A stretch of DNA of 64,000 nucleotides from Halorubrum xinjiangense (GTDB taxonomy: Archaea > Halobacteriota > Halobacteria > Halobacteriales > Haloferacaceae): NCBI RefSeq assembly GCF_900102375.1, contig NZ_FNBO01000007.1:97162-161161 (forward strand), in the 5' to 3' direction. Positions 42,737-51,591 of this stretch are shown here, piece after piece. How positions within the stretch are numbered: the first letter of the stretch is position 1; every line of letters starts with the position of its first letter. The position numbers and the translations under genes were made by a program. The notes below the pieces were generated by a model, which worked only from the letters and a program-made list of their open reading frames with translations, was not told the origin of the DNA and ran no database searches.

Positions 42737-43744
42737 GTGAACGTACTCATCATCGGCGGCACGGGGCTCATCAGCACGGCAATCACGCGGCAGGCGGCCG
42801 CCGCGGGCCACGACGTGACGGTGTTCACTCGCGGGCGGACCGACGCAGACCTCCCGGAGTCGGTGGATCGGATCACGGGCGACCGGACCGACCGCGACGC
42901 GCTGGAACGAGCCCGCGACGCGCTCTCGTTGGGCTGTGTGATAGACATGGTCGGCTTCGACCCCGCGGACGTCGAGACGGCTATCGAGGTGTTCGCCGGC
43001 CACGTCGACCAGTACGTCTTCTGTAGCACCGTCGACGTGTATCACCGGCCGGTCGAGACGATGCCGATCCGGGAGCGGGCCGCCCGCGAGCCGCCGGTCA
43101 GCGAGTACGGCGCGGACAAGGCGGCCTGCGAGGACCGCCTGTTCGACGCCTACCGGAGCGACGGCTTCCCGGCGACGGTCATCCGGCCCTGGCACACCTA
43201 CGGCGAGGGCGGCGACCTCATCGACACGCTCTCCAGCGCGGCGTACGTCGACCGCCTCAGGAAGGGCAAGCCGATACTGGTCCACGGAGACGGCACCTCG
43301 GTGTGGGGGCCCTGTCACCGCGACGACGTGGCCGCCGCCTTCGTCGCGGCGATCGGAAATCAGGAGGCCGTCGGCGAGGCGTATCACGCGACGGCGACCG
43401 ACCCGTTGACGTGGAATCAGTACCACCGGCGCGCGGCGGCCGCCCTCGACGCCCCGGAACCGGACCTCGTCCACGTGCCGACCGACGCCCTTCGCGCCGC
43501 GGTCCCGGATCGGGTGTCGCCGCTGGTTGACCACTTCCGTTTCTCGACCGTGTTCGACACGGGGAAGGCGGAACGCGACCTCGGCTTCCGACAGACCGTC
43601 TCCTGGGAGACGGGAGTGCGACGGACCGTCTCGCGGCTCGAGGCCGACGACGCGATCGAGGCATGGGATTCCGATCCGACGTACGACAAGGTCGTCTCGG
43701 CTTGGCGGAAGGCGACCGACGCGTTCGTCGCCGAGTTCGAGTAG
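42737..43744 (+). CDS. NAD-dependent epimerase/dehydratase-like protein
   Basis: 335 residues, GTG start. Rossmann motif LIIGGTGLISTAI and an extended-SDR fold; Tyr/Lys in SEYGADKAACED sit at the catalytic place. The family (atypical SDRs related to isoflavone-reductase-like and CSP41-like proteins) includes both active and regulatory members. The substrate is unknown. It precedes a sugar isomerase/epimerase gene with a promoter between them, in a run of sugar-modifying genes. Confidence 0.85.
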   Translation: MNVLIIGGTGLISTAITRQAAAAGHDVTVFTRGRTDADLPESVDRITGDRTDRDALERARDALSLGCVIDMVGFDPADVETAIEVFAGHVDQYVFCSTVDVYHRPVETMPIRERAAREPPVSEYGADKAACEDRLFDAYRSDGFPATVIRPWHTYGEGGDLIDTLSSAAYVDRLRKGKPILVHGDGTSVWGPCHRDDVAAAFVAAIGNQEAVGEAYHATATDPLTWNQYHRRAAAALDAPEPDLVHVPTDALRAAVPDRVSPLVDHFRFSTVFDTGKAERDLGFRQTVSWETGVRRTVSRLEADDAIEAWDSDPTYDKVVSAWRKATDAFVAEFE

Positions 43745-43816
43745 CCCGCTCCCCCCGTCCTCGCCGAGGGCGGTCGGTACCCCGGGAATTATACCGTGGC
43801 GCCGCGACGCTCCTGT

Positions 43817-44548
43817 ATGACGGAGTTCGGCTTCCAGCTCTACAGTCTGCGCGACGTGGAGGACCCGCTGACGACCGTACTCGACCGCGTCGGTGCGACG
43901 GCGTTCACCGGCGTGGAGTTCGCCGGCCTCGACGGGGCGACGCCGGCGGCGGTCGCCGAGACCCTTGCGGCGGGCGGGCTCGCCCCCGCCGCCGCCCACG
44001 TCGGGCTCGAGGAGATCGAGGCAGATCCAGACGCCGTCGCGGCGACTGCCCGCGGCGTCGGGTACGAAGACGTGGTCGTCCCGTGGCTCGGCCCCGAGCA
44101 CTTCGAGTCGGTCGCCGCCGTCGAGGCGGCCGCCGACCGGCTCTCGGCCGCGGCCGACGCGCTCGCCGACCGCGACCTCCGAGTACACTACCACAACCAC
44201 GACCAGGAGTTCGTCTCCCTCGACGGCCGCCCGGCGCTGACGCACCTCCTCGAGGCCGCCGACGGCGTCGGCCTCGAACTGGACGTGGGGTGGGCCGGCG
44301 CGGCCGGCGAGGATCCCCTCGCCTACCTCGACGCCCACGGAGACCGGGTCACGCACGTCCATCTCAAGGACTACGACGGCGCGGCCGGCGACACGGTCGT
44401 CGTCGGCACGGGCGACCTCGACCTGAGTCGGACCGTCGAACTCGCCCGCGAGAACGCGGTCGAGTGGCTCATCTACGAGGCGGAGACGGGCGCCGACTCG
44501 TACGCCACCCTCGAGACGGCGGCCGACGCCGTCGACGGGCTCAGGTAA
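43817..44548 (+). CDS. Sugar phosphate isomerase/epimerase-like TIM barrel
   Basis: 243 residues of the xylose-isomerase-like AP2Ec superfamily. FGFQLYSLRD at the start, the metal-binding VHYHNHDQEF, LELDVGWAG, THVHLKDY and a final EAETG carry the His/Glu/Asp ligands. Relatives include IolE/IolI, hydroxypyruvate isomerase and enzymes that act on 3-keto-sugars. A TATA-like AATTATACC at 43787-43795 lies about 26 bases before the ATG, giving a leaderless start at 43817. With the Gfo/Idh enzyme at 41548 it could form a sugar-oxidation and isomerisation pair. Confidence 0.87.
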   Translation: MTEFGFQLYSLRDVEDPLTTVLDRVGATAFTGVEFAGLDGATPAAVAETLAAGGLAPAAAHVGLEEIEADPDAVAATARGVGYEDVVVPWLGPEHFESVAAVEAAADRLSAAADALADRDLRVHYHNHDQEFVSLDGRPALTHLLEAADGVGLELDVGWAGAAGEDPLAYLDAHGDRVTHVHLKDYDGAAGDTVVVGTGDLDLSRTVELARENAVEWLIYEAETGADSYATLETAADAVDGLR

Positions 44549-44608
44549 GGCGTCGAGTCGGAGGCGGGATCGGCGGTCGAAGAATCGGCGACCTGCGCCG
44601 CGGACCGG

Positions 44609-45067
44609 TCAAACTGTCCGAACCGTGGTGTACCCCTCGAAGTTGAGGACCACCTGCTGGGCGAAGTCGCCGAACACGGCCTTCCCGGTCGGGGACCGCG
44701 AGTCACCGAGGACGAACACGTGGCCGCAGTCGTGCTCGGCGGCGGCGTCGAGGACCCGCTCCGCGCGATCGTCTTCGGAGCCGACGCTGACGGCGATTTG
44801 CACGTCGACGTCTGAGTCGCCCAGCACGTCAGTGACGAACGACCGCGCCTTCGCCGTCGCGCCGTCGACGATGCTGGAGTGGTCGTACTCGACGTTCTCG
44901 ATCCGCCCCACGGCTTCGAGGGTCGTCACGTCCTCGTCGTACTTGTCGGCGTCGAGGTGCCACAACACCACGAGGTCGTCGTCGCTTCCCCGGGCGCTGG
45001 CCGCCGCCTCCGCCAGCAGATCGCGGTGTGCGTCCGTCGCTTCGAGGCTCACGAGACCGCGTGTCAT
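44609..45067 (-). CDS. UspA-like universal stress protein
   Basis: 152 residues. The C-terminal ATP-binding pattern GDSRSPTGKAVFGDFAQQVVL matches the G-2x-G-9x-G(S/T) motif of ATP-binding Usp proteins. The N-terminal strand and LLAEAAASARGSDDDLVVLWHLDA fit the fold. Probably a dimeric stress-related nucleotide-binding protein. A TATA-like TTTTTATC lies about 26 bases upstream on this strand, giving a leaderless ATG at 45067. Confidence 0.88.
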   Translation of the reverse strand: MTRGLVSLEATDAHRDLLAEAAASARGSDDDLVVLWHLDADKYDEDVTTLEAVGRIENVEYDHSSIVDGATAKARSFVTDVLGDSDVDVQIAVSVGSEDDRAERVLDAAAEHDCGHVFVLGDSRSPTGKAVFGDFAQQVVLNFEGYTTVRTV

Positions 45068-45180
45068 ACGATCGCAATCGACGGCAGGGTGATAAAAACA
45101 CCGGCGGACCGCGCGGCGGCAGCGCGGGCGCTCGTCGAGCGTACCGGGACGTTAATCACCGTCGACGCAGTGGCACGGGT

Positions 45181-45414
45181 ATGGCGCTCAGAGAGGCGAT
45201 CGTCGACGCGGTGTGCGAACAGCGGACGCAGCTGCCGCTGCTTTTGGCCGTCGTCATCGTGATGGGGGTGCTGCTCGCGTTCTCGCTCATCTTTCTCCAG
45301 CCCGGGACCGCCGCCTACGTCATCGCGCTGGTGGACGCGATCCTCGTCGTCGGCTGTCTGGTCGTGTTCGGCGGCGCGTACTGGTACTGTACGCAGCGGG
45401 CGATGGACGACTGA
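45181..45414 (+). CDS. Small two-helix membrane protein
   Basis: 77 residues with two hydrophobic helices (LPLLLAVVIVMGVLLAFSLIFL and AYVIALVDAILVVGCLVVFGGAYW), cytoplasmic charged ends, and no recognised motif. ATG 45181 is set by a TATA-like GTTAATC (about 45152-45158) 27 bases upstream; the longer in-frame ORF would start inside the divergent promoter. Unknown function; convergent with the HEAT-repeat gene, whose stop is 11 bases away. Confidence 0.7.
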   Translation: MALREAIVDAVCEQRTQLPLLLAVVIVMGVLLAFSLIFLQPGTAAYVIALVDAILVVGCLVVFGGAYWYCTQRAMDD

Positions 45415-45425
45415 GACGCCGGCGG

Positions 45426-46328
45426 TCAGCCGGAGAGAAACGACGCCGTCTCTGCGGCGAACGTCGCGATCTCCTCGTCCGGGTCGGACGCCGCGACGCG
45501 TTCGAGCGCGTCGACGTGCGCCTCGTCGCCGAGGAAGCCGAACAGTCTGACGGCGCGCGCTCGGACGAGGGTCGCCTCCGCGTCCAGCGCCGTCAGGGCG
45601 GCCGACGCGTGCGGTCGCACCGCCTCGGGCGACGCCCGCGCCACCGACCCGAGCGCGTCCAGCGCGGCGCTCCGAACGACGGCGTCGTCCGCGGCGGCGA
45701 GGTCGGCGAGGGCCGCGGCGTGGTCGGCGACGGCCGCCGGTTCGGCGTTCGCCGCCGCGATGACGACGTTCGACGCGAGCTGGCGCGCGTGCTGCTCGTA
45801 CTCTTTGCTCTCCCGCTCGCGCTGTTGGATCGCCTCCTTGGTCCCCGGGTCCTCGACGTAAGCGACGGCGGAGTCGCCGCCGGCGGTGACCGGTGCGTCA
45901 CTAAGCCCGTCGAGGAGCGCTCCGAGGAACGGCACGCAGGCGGCCGGCCGCTCCTCGGTCACGTCGCCGAGCAGCCGAGCGCCCGCCAGCTGGACGCTCG
46001 GGAGGTCCGACCCCACCAACGCCGCGAGGTCGTCGACGATCGGCACGAGCGTTTCCGCGTCGGTCGCTGCGACCTCCTGAAGCGCCGCGGCCGCGGTCTG
46101 GACGACGCCCGCGTTCTCGTCGCGTAACGCCGCGCCAAGTTCCTCGACGAACGGGCGAACCCTGTCGACGTCGTCGACCGCGAGCGCCGCACAGACGCGC
46201 GCGCCGCGCTGACGGACCAAGGAGCGCTCCGACGCGAGGGCGGCACGGAGTTCGGCCGGCGCTATCGATTCGGGATCGACGTCGTCTAACACCACCCCGT
46301 CGAGCGGGGCGTCGCTGCGACCCGACAT
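45426..46328 (-). CDS. HEAT-repeat protein
   Basis: 300 residues made of helical HEAT-like repeats (for example LVRQRGARVCAALAVDDVDRVRPFVEELGAAL, AGVVQTAAAALQEVAATDAETLVPIVDDLAAL, and VVRSAALDALGSVARASPEAVRPHASAAL). Such solenoids bind protein partners. No enzymatic motif. ATG 46328 (MSGRSDAPL) is chosen because a TATA-like element (about 46355-46362) lies about 27 bases upstream and the extension above it is not family-like. The partner is unknown. Confidence 0.8.
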   Translation of the reverse strand: MSGRSDAPLDGVVLDDVDPESIAPAELRAALASERSLVRQRGARVCAALAVDDVDRVRPFVEELGAALRDENAGVVQTAAAALQEVAATDAETLVPIVDDLAALVGSDLPSVQLAGARLLGDVTEERPAACVPFLGALLDGLSDAPVTAGGDSAVAYVEDPGTKEAIQQRERESKEYEQHARQLASNVVIAAANAEPAAVADHAAALADLAAADDAVVRSAALDALGSVARASPEAVRPHASAALTALDAEATLVRARAVRLFGFLGDEAHVDALERVAASDPDEEIATFAAETASFLSG

Positions 46329-46766
46329 ACGGACGGGCGTTCCGCGCCGACGGGCAAATACGTACCGGTCACCCCTCTTCGTCGCCCGAGCGGACCGGCA
46401 GTGGCGGGCGGGCGGCGAGATCCGGCCGCTCTGACGGCGTTCGACGGTCGTTAGCAGTAACATACGAAATTTGATGGTATTTACTTTCAGGGTATTAATC
46501 CTACAATCACAATACGTGAGTACTCTCATACGATAATATATATGTCATGTATACGCCATTGTAAAATAATTCTGTCTCGTACGCCGCGGCGGCGCGATTC
46601 GCGCCGGACGCGGTTGGCTCGATCGGCGTACGAATAACAATAGTACGACTGTTATTCTGCGGGACGACCGGTATTCTGCGCCGGCGTCGTTGAGGGCGCT
46701 GAGCGAGGGTTCGAGGCGATCCGTCGTCAGAACGGGCGAACGCGGCCTCCTGCGGCTGCGCCAGGG
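46329..46766. other. Gene-free AT-rich gap with palindrome
   Basis: 438 bases between two minus-strand genes. About 46440-46580 is AT-rich with many TATA-like runs (for example AATATATATG near 46533). It contains the near-palindrome at 46633-46655. The promoter of the HEAT-repeat gene occupies the left edge. No open frame worth reporting. Confidence 0.6.
46633..46655. repeat. AATAACA-TGTTAT near-palindrome, copy 2
   Basis: Arms GAATAACA and TGTTATTC (46632-46657) around a centre containing GTAC. The 23-base core matches the copy at 26570-26592 at 18 positions. It lies downstream of an SMC-related gene, not obviously at a promoter. Confidence 0.5.
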
Positions 46767-48710
46767 CTATATTTCGGTGATGCGCTCGTACTCGTCGGAG
46801 AGCGCGGCCGCGTCCTCGGGAAGCAGCGCCACGAGGAGGTAGCCGGCGTAGTCGTCGAGGTACTCGACGAGCGTCGCGATCCGCTCGGAGTCGATGGCCT
46901 CCAACGAGTCGAGCACCACGAACGGGACCGCCTCGTACACTTCGTGGGCGAGGTAGCCGGCGAGCGCGAACACGAGCCCCGTCACCTCGCGCTCGCTCTC
47001 GGAGAGGTGGTCGACGGTGTCCTCGTAGGCGGCCCCGGACGCCGACGTGCGGATGACGTGGAGCTCGAACACGGTCTTCGTGACCGTCCGACGCCCCTCG
47101 CGGACGTCCCGCTGGACCCGCTCGATCCAGATCCGGTCGAGGTTGTCGTAGTCGAGCAGCGCCAGCACGTTGTCCATGTGGGCGTTGAACTGCTCGACCG
47201 CGTCCTCCTCGATGCGCTCGATCTTCGTCCGGAGCGACTCGATCTCGTCCGAGACCGCCTCCCGCTCGCGCTCGATCTCGTCTTGGTCGGCGAGGCGGTC
47301 TTCGATCTCCGTCACGTTGCCGTCGACGCGTTCGAAGTCGTTCTCCAGCTTTCCGAGTTCGTACTCGAGCTGGTTCACCGCCTTGTGGAGGTCGAGCACC
47401 GCGCTGGCGTCGTCGTTCTCCAGCTCCTCGACCTCGGCCTGAATCGCCTCGATCTCGTCGGTCAGCGTCTCGCGTCGGTCGCGAAGGTCTTCGATGCGCG
47501 CCTCAATCTCGCCCTGCTCGCGTTCGATCGCGGACAGCCGCTCTTCGAGCCGGTCGCGCTCGCGCCGTGACTGCTCGTACTCGCGTTTTTCCGCCTCCAG
47601 CTCGGCTATCTCCTCTTCGAGTTCCTTCGCTCTGCCGACTGCCGTCTGGCTGCGGTCTCGCAGCTGGTCGAGCGTGGCTTCGATCTGCTCCCGATCGACG
47701 CGGCTGCCGCACGTCCAGCAGGTCACGTCGTCCGCCGCGAGCAGCTTCCCGGTCACGTCGTCGGCGTCCGCGTCGCCGAGTCCGTCGAACGCCGCCGACT
47801 CGGCGTCGTCGAGCATCTCCTCGTTGAAGCCGATGACGCCCTGAAGCTCGTTCACTCGACTCGTCACCCGCTGTTTCTCGTCCCGGAGCTGCCGTATCTC
47901 CGAGTCGATCTCGTCGATCCTCCCGTCCGGAACGTCGGGGAGATCGGCCAGTTCGCGCTCGAGTTCGCGCTGGTCGCGCGTGATCGCCTCGAGACTCTCT
48001 TGTTCGGTCTCGAGTTCGTACCGAGCGTCGTCCAGCGCCGACCGTTTCGACCCCAGCTCTTCGAGCGTCTCGTCGAGCTCGGACGCCTCGTCGCGGCTCT
48101 CGTCGACGGTGGCGTCGGCGGCTGCGAGCTCTTCCTGTTTCGCGCGCAGTTCCGCCTTCTTGTCTTCGATCCGCGACCGCAGGTCGCGCCGTTTCTCCTC
48201 CAGCGGCGGGAGCTTCTGTTTGAGAGCGTCGAGCTCGTCGAGCTCCGACTCGAGGGCGTCCCGCCGTTCGACGAGGCTGTCGATCTCCGCGTGAATGTCG
48301 TCGACGTCGACGGGCCGCATGATCACCGCTCTGAGGTCGGCGTTGACGGCCACGGCCCGGCGCGCCTCGTTCGATTCGAGGAGGAACGCGAACAGGTCCG
48401 CGGGGTCGGGGTCGTCGAGGTACGGCTCGCCCGACGACGTGATACCGTCCCCCCGTCGACGGAACCGCCGCGTGTACGTCTCGTCGCCGATCGAGAGTTC
48501 GACGGCGGCCTCGTCGGCGTCGCCCTTGACCGCGACATTCTCGCTCCCGAGCGCGGCCATGACGGCCTGGAGGAACGAGGTCCGGTTCGTGGCGTTTCGT
48601 CCGACGAGCACCGTCACGCCGGGCGAAAACGAGACCGACGTCTCTTCGATCCCCCCGATGTTCTCCGCGGAAAGGATGGCATCGTGATCGGCTACCTGTT
48701 CGATCTCCAT
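46767..48710 (-). CDS. Archaea-specific SMC-related protein (Sph/Rad50-like)
   Basis: 647 residues. Layout of an SMC/Rad50 protein: N-terminal nucleotide-binding part, long coiled coil, a zinc-hook-like CWTC at about residues 331-334, second coiled coil, C-terminal ATPase part. The ATPase motifs are altered: the P-loop reads VGRNATNRTS (Arg where Lys is expected), the signature LSESERE, and Walker B FVVLDSLEA (Ser after Asp instead of Glu). This pattern fits the archaea-specific SMC-related family that pairs with RdfA. It probably bridges DNA or protein rather than hydrolysing ATP quickly. A TATA-like TTTATTTG lies about 27 bases before the ATG at 48710. The rdfA-like gene precedes it by 106 bases. 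Confidence 0.9.
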   Translation of the reverse strand: MEIEQVADHDAILSAENIGGIEETSVSFSPGVTVLVGRNATNRTSFLQAVMAALGSENVAVKGDADEAAVELSIGDETYTRRFRRRGDGITSSGEPYLDDPDPADLFAFLLESNEARRAVAVNADLRAVIMRPVDVDDIHAEIDSLVERRDALESELDELDALKQKLPPLEEKRRDLRSRIEDKKAELRAKQEELAAADATVDESRDEASELDETLEELGSKRSALDDARYELETEQESLEAITRDQRELERELADLPDVPDGRIDEIDSEIRQLRDEKQRVTSRVNELQGVIGFNEEMLDDAESAAFDGLGDADADDVTGKLLAADDVTCWTCGSRVDREQIEATLDQLRDRSQTAVGRAKELEEEIAELEAEKREYEQSRRERDRLEERLSAIEREQGEIEARIEDLRDRRETLTDEIEAIQAEVEELENDDASAVLDLHKAVNQLEYELGKLENDFERVDGNVTEIEDRLADQDEIEREREAVSDEIESLRTKIERIEEDAVEQFNAHMDNVLALLDYDNLDRIWIERVQRDVREGRRTVTKTVFELHVIRTSASGAAYEDTVDHLSESEREVTGLVFALAGYLAHEVYEAVPFVVLDSLEAIDSERIATLVEYLDDYAGYLLVALLPEDAAALSDEYERITEI

Positions 48711-48816
48711 TGGAAACAGTTGACAGCGGTGGACAAATAAATCTTAAGGACGGGCCCCCGAGTGGTCGCAACGCCGCTGGAACGACGGGTCGGCGACGCA
48801 GAAACCGACGGCGCGG

Positions 48817-49443
48817 TCACTCCGAACACTCGCACCCGCCGCGTTCGAGCAGCTCCTCGATCTCGTACCGCGTGCCGCAGTCCTCACAGAACACGTTGAT
48901 CTCCGCGAAGACGCGAAACTCCCCGAGTCGAACGTGACCGCCGTTCCGCAGCTGGTCTAGCCGCTCTTCTGTGACCGTCGTCGCCCGCCCGCGGAGTCGC
49001 TGGATGTGCTCCGATTCGACGACCGTCCGCGGCCGGTCGTCCGTGGCGTGTTCGGCACCGCGGTCGTCCTTCAGGTACGACCGGATCGCTTGGTAGGTGA
49101 CGAAGTCGCTCCGGAGGCCCTCGACGTCGACCCCGTTGCGCTCGAGTCGCCGTCGGGTCCGCGTCCGGTCGGCACTACCGACGTCGTCGTCCGTCAGCAG
49201 TCGGTAGATATTCTCGATCTCACCGTCGAGCGGCTGCATCCCCGCGTCCGCCATCCGCTCCGCCAGCAGCTGCTGGTTGAAGTAGTCGGCGAGCGCACGC
49301 AGGCTCAGTCGGTCGTCGCCGTCCGAAGTCCATCGGCGCTCCAGTTCGGGGCCCAGGCTCTCGAATCCGTACTCGTCGATGAGTCTGGCGACCTTCGTTC
49401 GCCGACCGCTCCCGTCGCCGCCCGACTCGTCTGAATCGCTCAT
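48817..49443 (-). CDS. rdfA: Rod-determining factor RdfA family protein
   Basis: 208 residues. A Ser/Asp-rich head is followed by TKVARLIDEYGFESLGPELERRWTSDGDDRLSLRALADYFNQQLL, the diagnostic RdfA start, and a middle DNA-binding-like part (LLTDDDVGSADRTRTRRRLERNGVDVEGLRSDFVTYQAIRSYL). The end has a cysteine pair motif CEDCGTRYEIEELLERGGCEC, a likely zinc ribbon. In Haloferax volcanii RdfA is needed for rod shape and lies beside an SMC-like sph gene, as here. Several paralogous pairs exist in haloarchaea, so this copy need not be the shape regulator itself. Start at ATG 49443. Confidence 0.85.
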   Translation of the reverse strand: MSDSDESGGDGSGRRTKVARLIDEYGFESLGPELERRWTSDGDDRLSLRALADYFNQQLLAERMADAGMQPLDGEIENIYRLLTDDDVGSADRTRTRRRLERNGVDVEGLRSDFVTYQAIRSYLKDDRGAEHATDDRPRTVVESEHIQRLRGRATTVTEERLDQLRNGGHVRLGEFRVFAEINVFCEDCGTRYEIEELLERGGCECSE

Positions 49444-50164
49444 ACCCGAGGCACGTCCACCGAGCGGAATAGTCTTCTGGGGACGAACCGTCGCCGCGTC
49501 GCGAGGGGGAGCGACGGACGCGGTCGGTGGGCCGCCCGCACCGCTTCACGCTTCGAGAGTCAGTCCGGCCAGAGCCGGGAGCCAAACGCGGAACGGAACG
49601 GCGATCCCGTAGCGGCTCAGCAATCGATGTTGAACAAACTACCAGAGTACAGTACTATATTTATATTTGATATATCAGAGACATACTACCACCGACGATA
49701 TCGTCTTGCTAGATTAGTCCGGTTAAAAGCGTTCTTTTGAGCTTTGAGGCGTATCTAGTAGTCCTCACCGTATCATTCGCCACGTCGGGGGGAAACATTC
49801 TTATTATAAATCTATAAGGAAATATTTAGAGAATATTCCAATTTATCTCGTTTTATTTGGAAGAAAATAGATGTAAAACAGTGTATATACTAATATTCGA
49901 TCGTTCGATGTCATGGCTAAGTGAAATTATAATATATACTACTAAAATAACTACTTATCTGTTTCAATTGATTTTCGACCAGAAGTCACCGTGATGGTCA
50001 GGGTGGATTCGCCGCCGACACGTCCGAGTTCGCCAACGTCCCGCTCCTGAGCGACGCGATCGAAGAGCAGTTCGGTGACGACCGCAACGACGCCGTCAGG
50101 AGTGACCCGACGCTCGCGCCGGTGTTCGGAACGGTCTCGAAGCGGAGTACCCGAATCGGAGACG
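49444..50164. other. Gene-free region: AT-rich island and a coding-like fragment
   Basis: About 49620-49985 is strongly AT-rich, in sharp contrast to its surroundings, with many TATA-like runs (ACTATATTTATATTTG near 49653, TTATTATAAATC near 49800). No open frame there is convincing. The GC-rich end (about 49990-50164) reads like protein-coding DNA without a start; it is listed separately. Confidence 0.6.
49990..50164 (+). pseudogene. Possible 3' remnant of an unknown gene
   Basis: One frame reads GGFAADTSEFANVPLLSDAI and on (frame of CAG at 49999), with haloarchaeal codon and acidic-residue bias. It has no start codon: a TGA stands just upstream at the AT-rich boundary. It runs into the 3' end of the minus-strand gene at 50165. 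I do not recognise the family. It may be what is left after the AT-rich segment replaced the 5' part. Confidence 0.3.
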
Positions 50165-50941
50165 CTACTCGACGCCGAGTTCGCGGGCGGCGGCCGCCGA
50201 TATCGTGACCCCGGCGTCGGCCGTGGTGACGCGCTCGTCGAGCACGTCGTCGAGCACCGCCCGGAGCTCCGCGATGAACGAACTCGGCCGTTCCACCTGG
50301 ACGCGCGTCGTCGACTTGTCGGCGTAGTTCAGCCCGCGGTGTCGGACGTAGGTCCGCGCGAACGACCGCCGGACCGAGCGCGGCACGTCCCACACGACCG
50401 CCGGGAGTCGGTCGAGCGACGTCTTCGCGCCGGTGGGCGCACCCATCGCGACGAGGCACCGTCCGAGGACCGTCCCGTCACAGGTGGGGACGATCTCGGT
50501 CGCCCGGTTGGGTGTGTCGGCGTGTCGGGTGCGCGTCTCGACGCCGACGCGCTCGAAGGCGTCGCGGATCTCCGCGGCGGGGACTCGCTCGCCCGGCGCC
50601 ACGGCGGGGACGTAGTTCCCGGCCGAGATGCTCCCGCCGGCGAGGACGTGCGCGAGCAGCTCGACGAGCGCGGCGGCCGTCTCGCTGTCGGGCTCCTGGC
50701 CGAGCCAGCCGCGGTCAATCGCGGTATTGATTCCCCGAACGGGATCGGGAACGGTGTCGTCGAGCCACCCGCGGACGCGCTCGGCGGGGAGATCGAGCGC
50801 TCGCCCGACGCGAACCCGGCCGGCGGTCGGGTGGTCGGCCGCGTACTCGCGGACGCGACGATAGTCGAGGACCTTCTCCCACGGGTCCGGATACACGCGG
50901 TCGCTGTAAGTCCGGGAGAGGGCTTTGGCCGTGGGTTCCAT
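50165..50941 (-). CDS. Haloarchaeal multi-copy DNA-binding family protein
   Basis: 258 residues. Starts MEPTAKALSRTYSDRVYPDP and has a helix-turn-helix-like segment at about residues 30-65 (VREYAADHPTAGRVRVGRALDLPAERVRGWLDD). The remaining part (LLAHVLAGGSISAGNYVPAV, VLGRCLVAMGAPTGAKT, VRRSFARTYVRHRGLNY) recalls the two-fold pattern of LAGLIDADG-like domains, but acidic catalytic residues are not evident. I recall this family as common and multi-copy in haloarchaea, without known function. ATG 50941 is supported by a TATA-like TTAATTAG (about 50964-50971), 27 bases upstream on this strand. Confidence 0.7.
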   Translation of the reverse strand: MEPTAKALSRTYSDRVYPDPWEKVLDYRRVREYAADHPTAGRVRVGRALDLPAERVRGWLDDTVPDPVRGINTAIDRGWLGQEPDSETAAALVELLAHVLAGGSISAGNYVPAVAPGERVPAAEIRDAFERVGVETRTRHADTPNRATEIVPTCDGTVLGRCLVAMGAPTGAKTSLDRLPAVVWDVPRSVRRSFARTYVRHRGLNYADKSTTRVQVERPSSFIAELRAVLDDVLDERVTTADAGVTISAAAARELGVE

Positions 50942-51044
50942 ACGCACAGCCCACACGTCAACTAATTAACGCTGTTCGTCCGATTTTTTCCACTGATATT
51001 CGCAACAGTAGATACATATAGAAGAACTGTCTACAGTCGATCAA

Positions 51045-51144
51045 CCAGCAACCGTTCCGAGCGGGCCTGAAGCTCGTTTCCGGACGTCAGCGCCGACGTC
51101 TGAGCGTCTGGTATCCCGTTCCCCGGTGGCCGCTGGATTCAATT
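51045..51144 (+). promoter_or_regulatory. Conserved long 5' leader of pilin gene 1
   Basis: TATA-like TACATATA (51013-51020) lies about 130 bases before the ATG, so the mRNA has a leader of roughly 100 bases, unusual in haloarchaea. The leader shares CCAGCAACCG near its start and GGTGGCCGCTGG-TTCAA just before the ATG with the leader of the second pilin (51818-51914), at almost the same spacing. Confidence 0.5.
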
Positions 51145-51591
51145 ATGAACTCAAGCAAGCAGTCGAACGCGGACGACAGGGCAGTGAGTCCCGTCATCGG
51201 CGTCATCCTCATGGTCGCGATTACGGTCATCCTAGCGGCCGTCATCGGGACGTTCGTGCTCGGACTCGGCGATCAGTTGGGCGACACCGCGCCGCAGGCG
51301 AGCTTTACAGTTGAGGATGTATCGCTGAATAATAGCGATCAAGTGGACGTGAATATCACAAAGACCGGAGGAGAAGACCTAGACCCGAGTCAGCTCACGA
51401 TTTCTGTTGATGGTACTAGAAGTGGTACTATCGCGAGTAACTCCACCGTCGCAAATCCATGGCAGAGTGGAACTACAGCAAAAGTAGGGCCAGTCGGAAG
51501 TGGCTTCAACACTTCCGACACAGTGGAAATTAGGATTATTCACGATCCCAGCGGAAACGCGATCTTCGAGGACACGGCGACGGTCAGCTAA
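51145..51591 (+). CDS. Type IV pilin, copy 1
   Basis: 148 residues. A class III signal peptide processed by Pib[34 protein letters not shown], with the cleavage region before the AVSPVIG hydrophobic stretch that forms the pilus core. The rest is a Thr/Ser/Asn-rich beta domain exposed on the filament, ending [11 protein letters not shown]. Haloarchaeal PilA pilins mediate surface attachment. The N-terminal 141 bases of similarity to the next gene carry only six differences, all synonymous. Confidence 0.9.
   Translation: MNSSKQSNADDRAVSPVIGVILMVAITVILAAVIGTFVLGLGDQLGDTAPQASFTVEDVSLNNSDQVDVNITKTGGEDLDPSQLTISVDGTRSGTIASNSTVANPWQSGTTAKVGPVGSGFNTSDTVEIRIIHDPSGNAIFEDTATVS

Noticed and set aside
49620..49985. 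Replication origin
   Set aside because: The AT-rich stretch could suggest an unwinding element, but no orc1/cdc6 gene or recognisable origin-box repeat is present.
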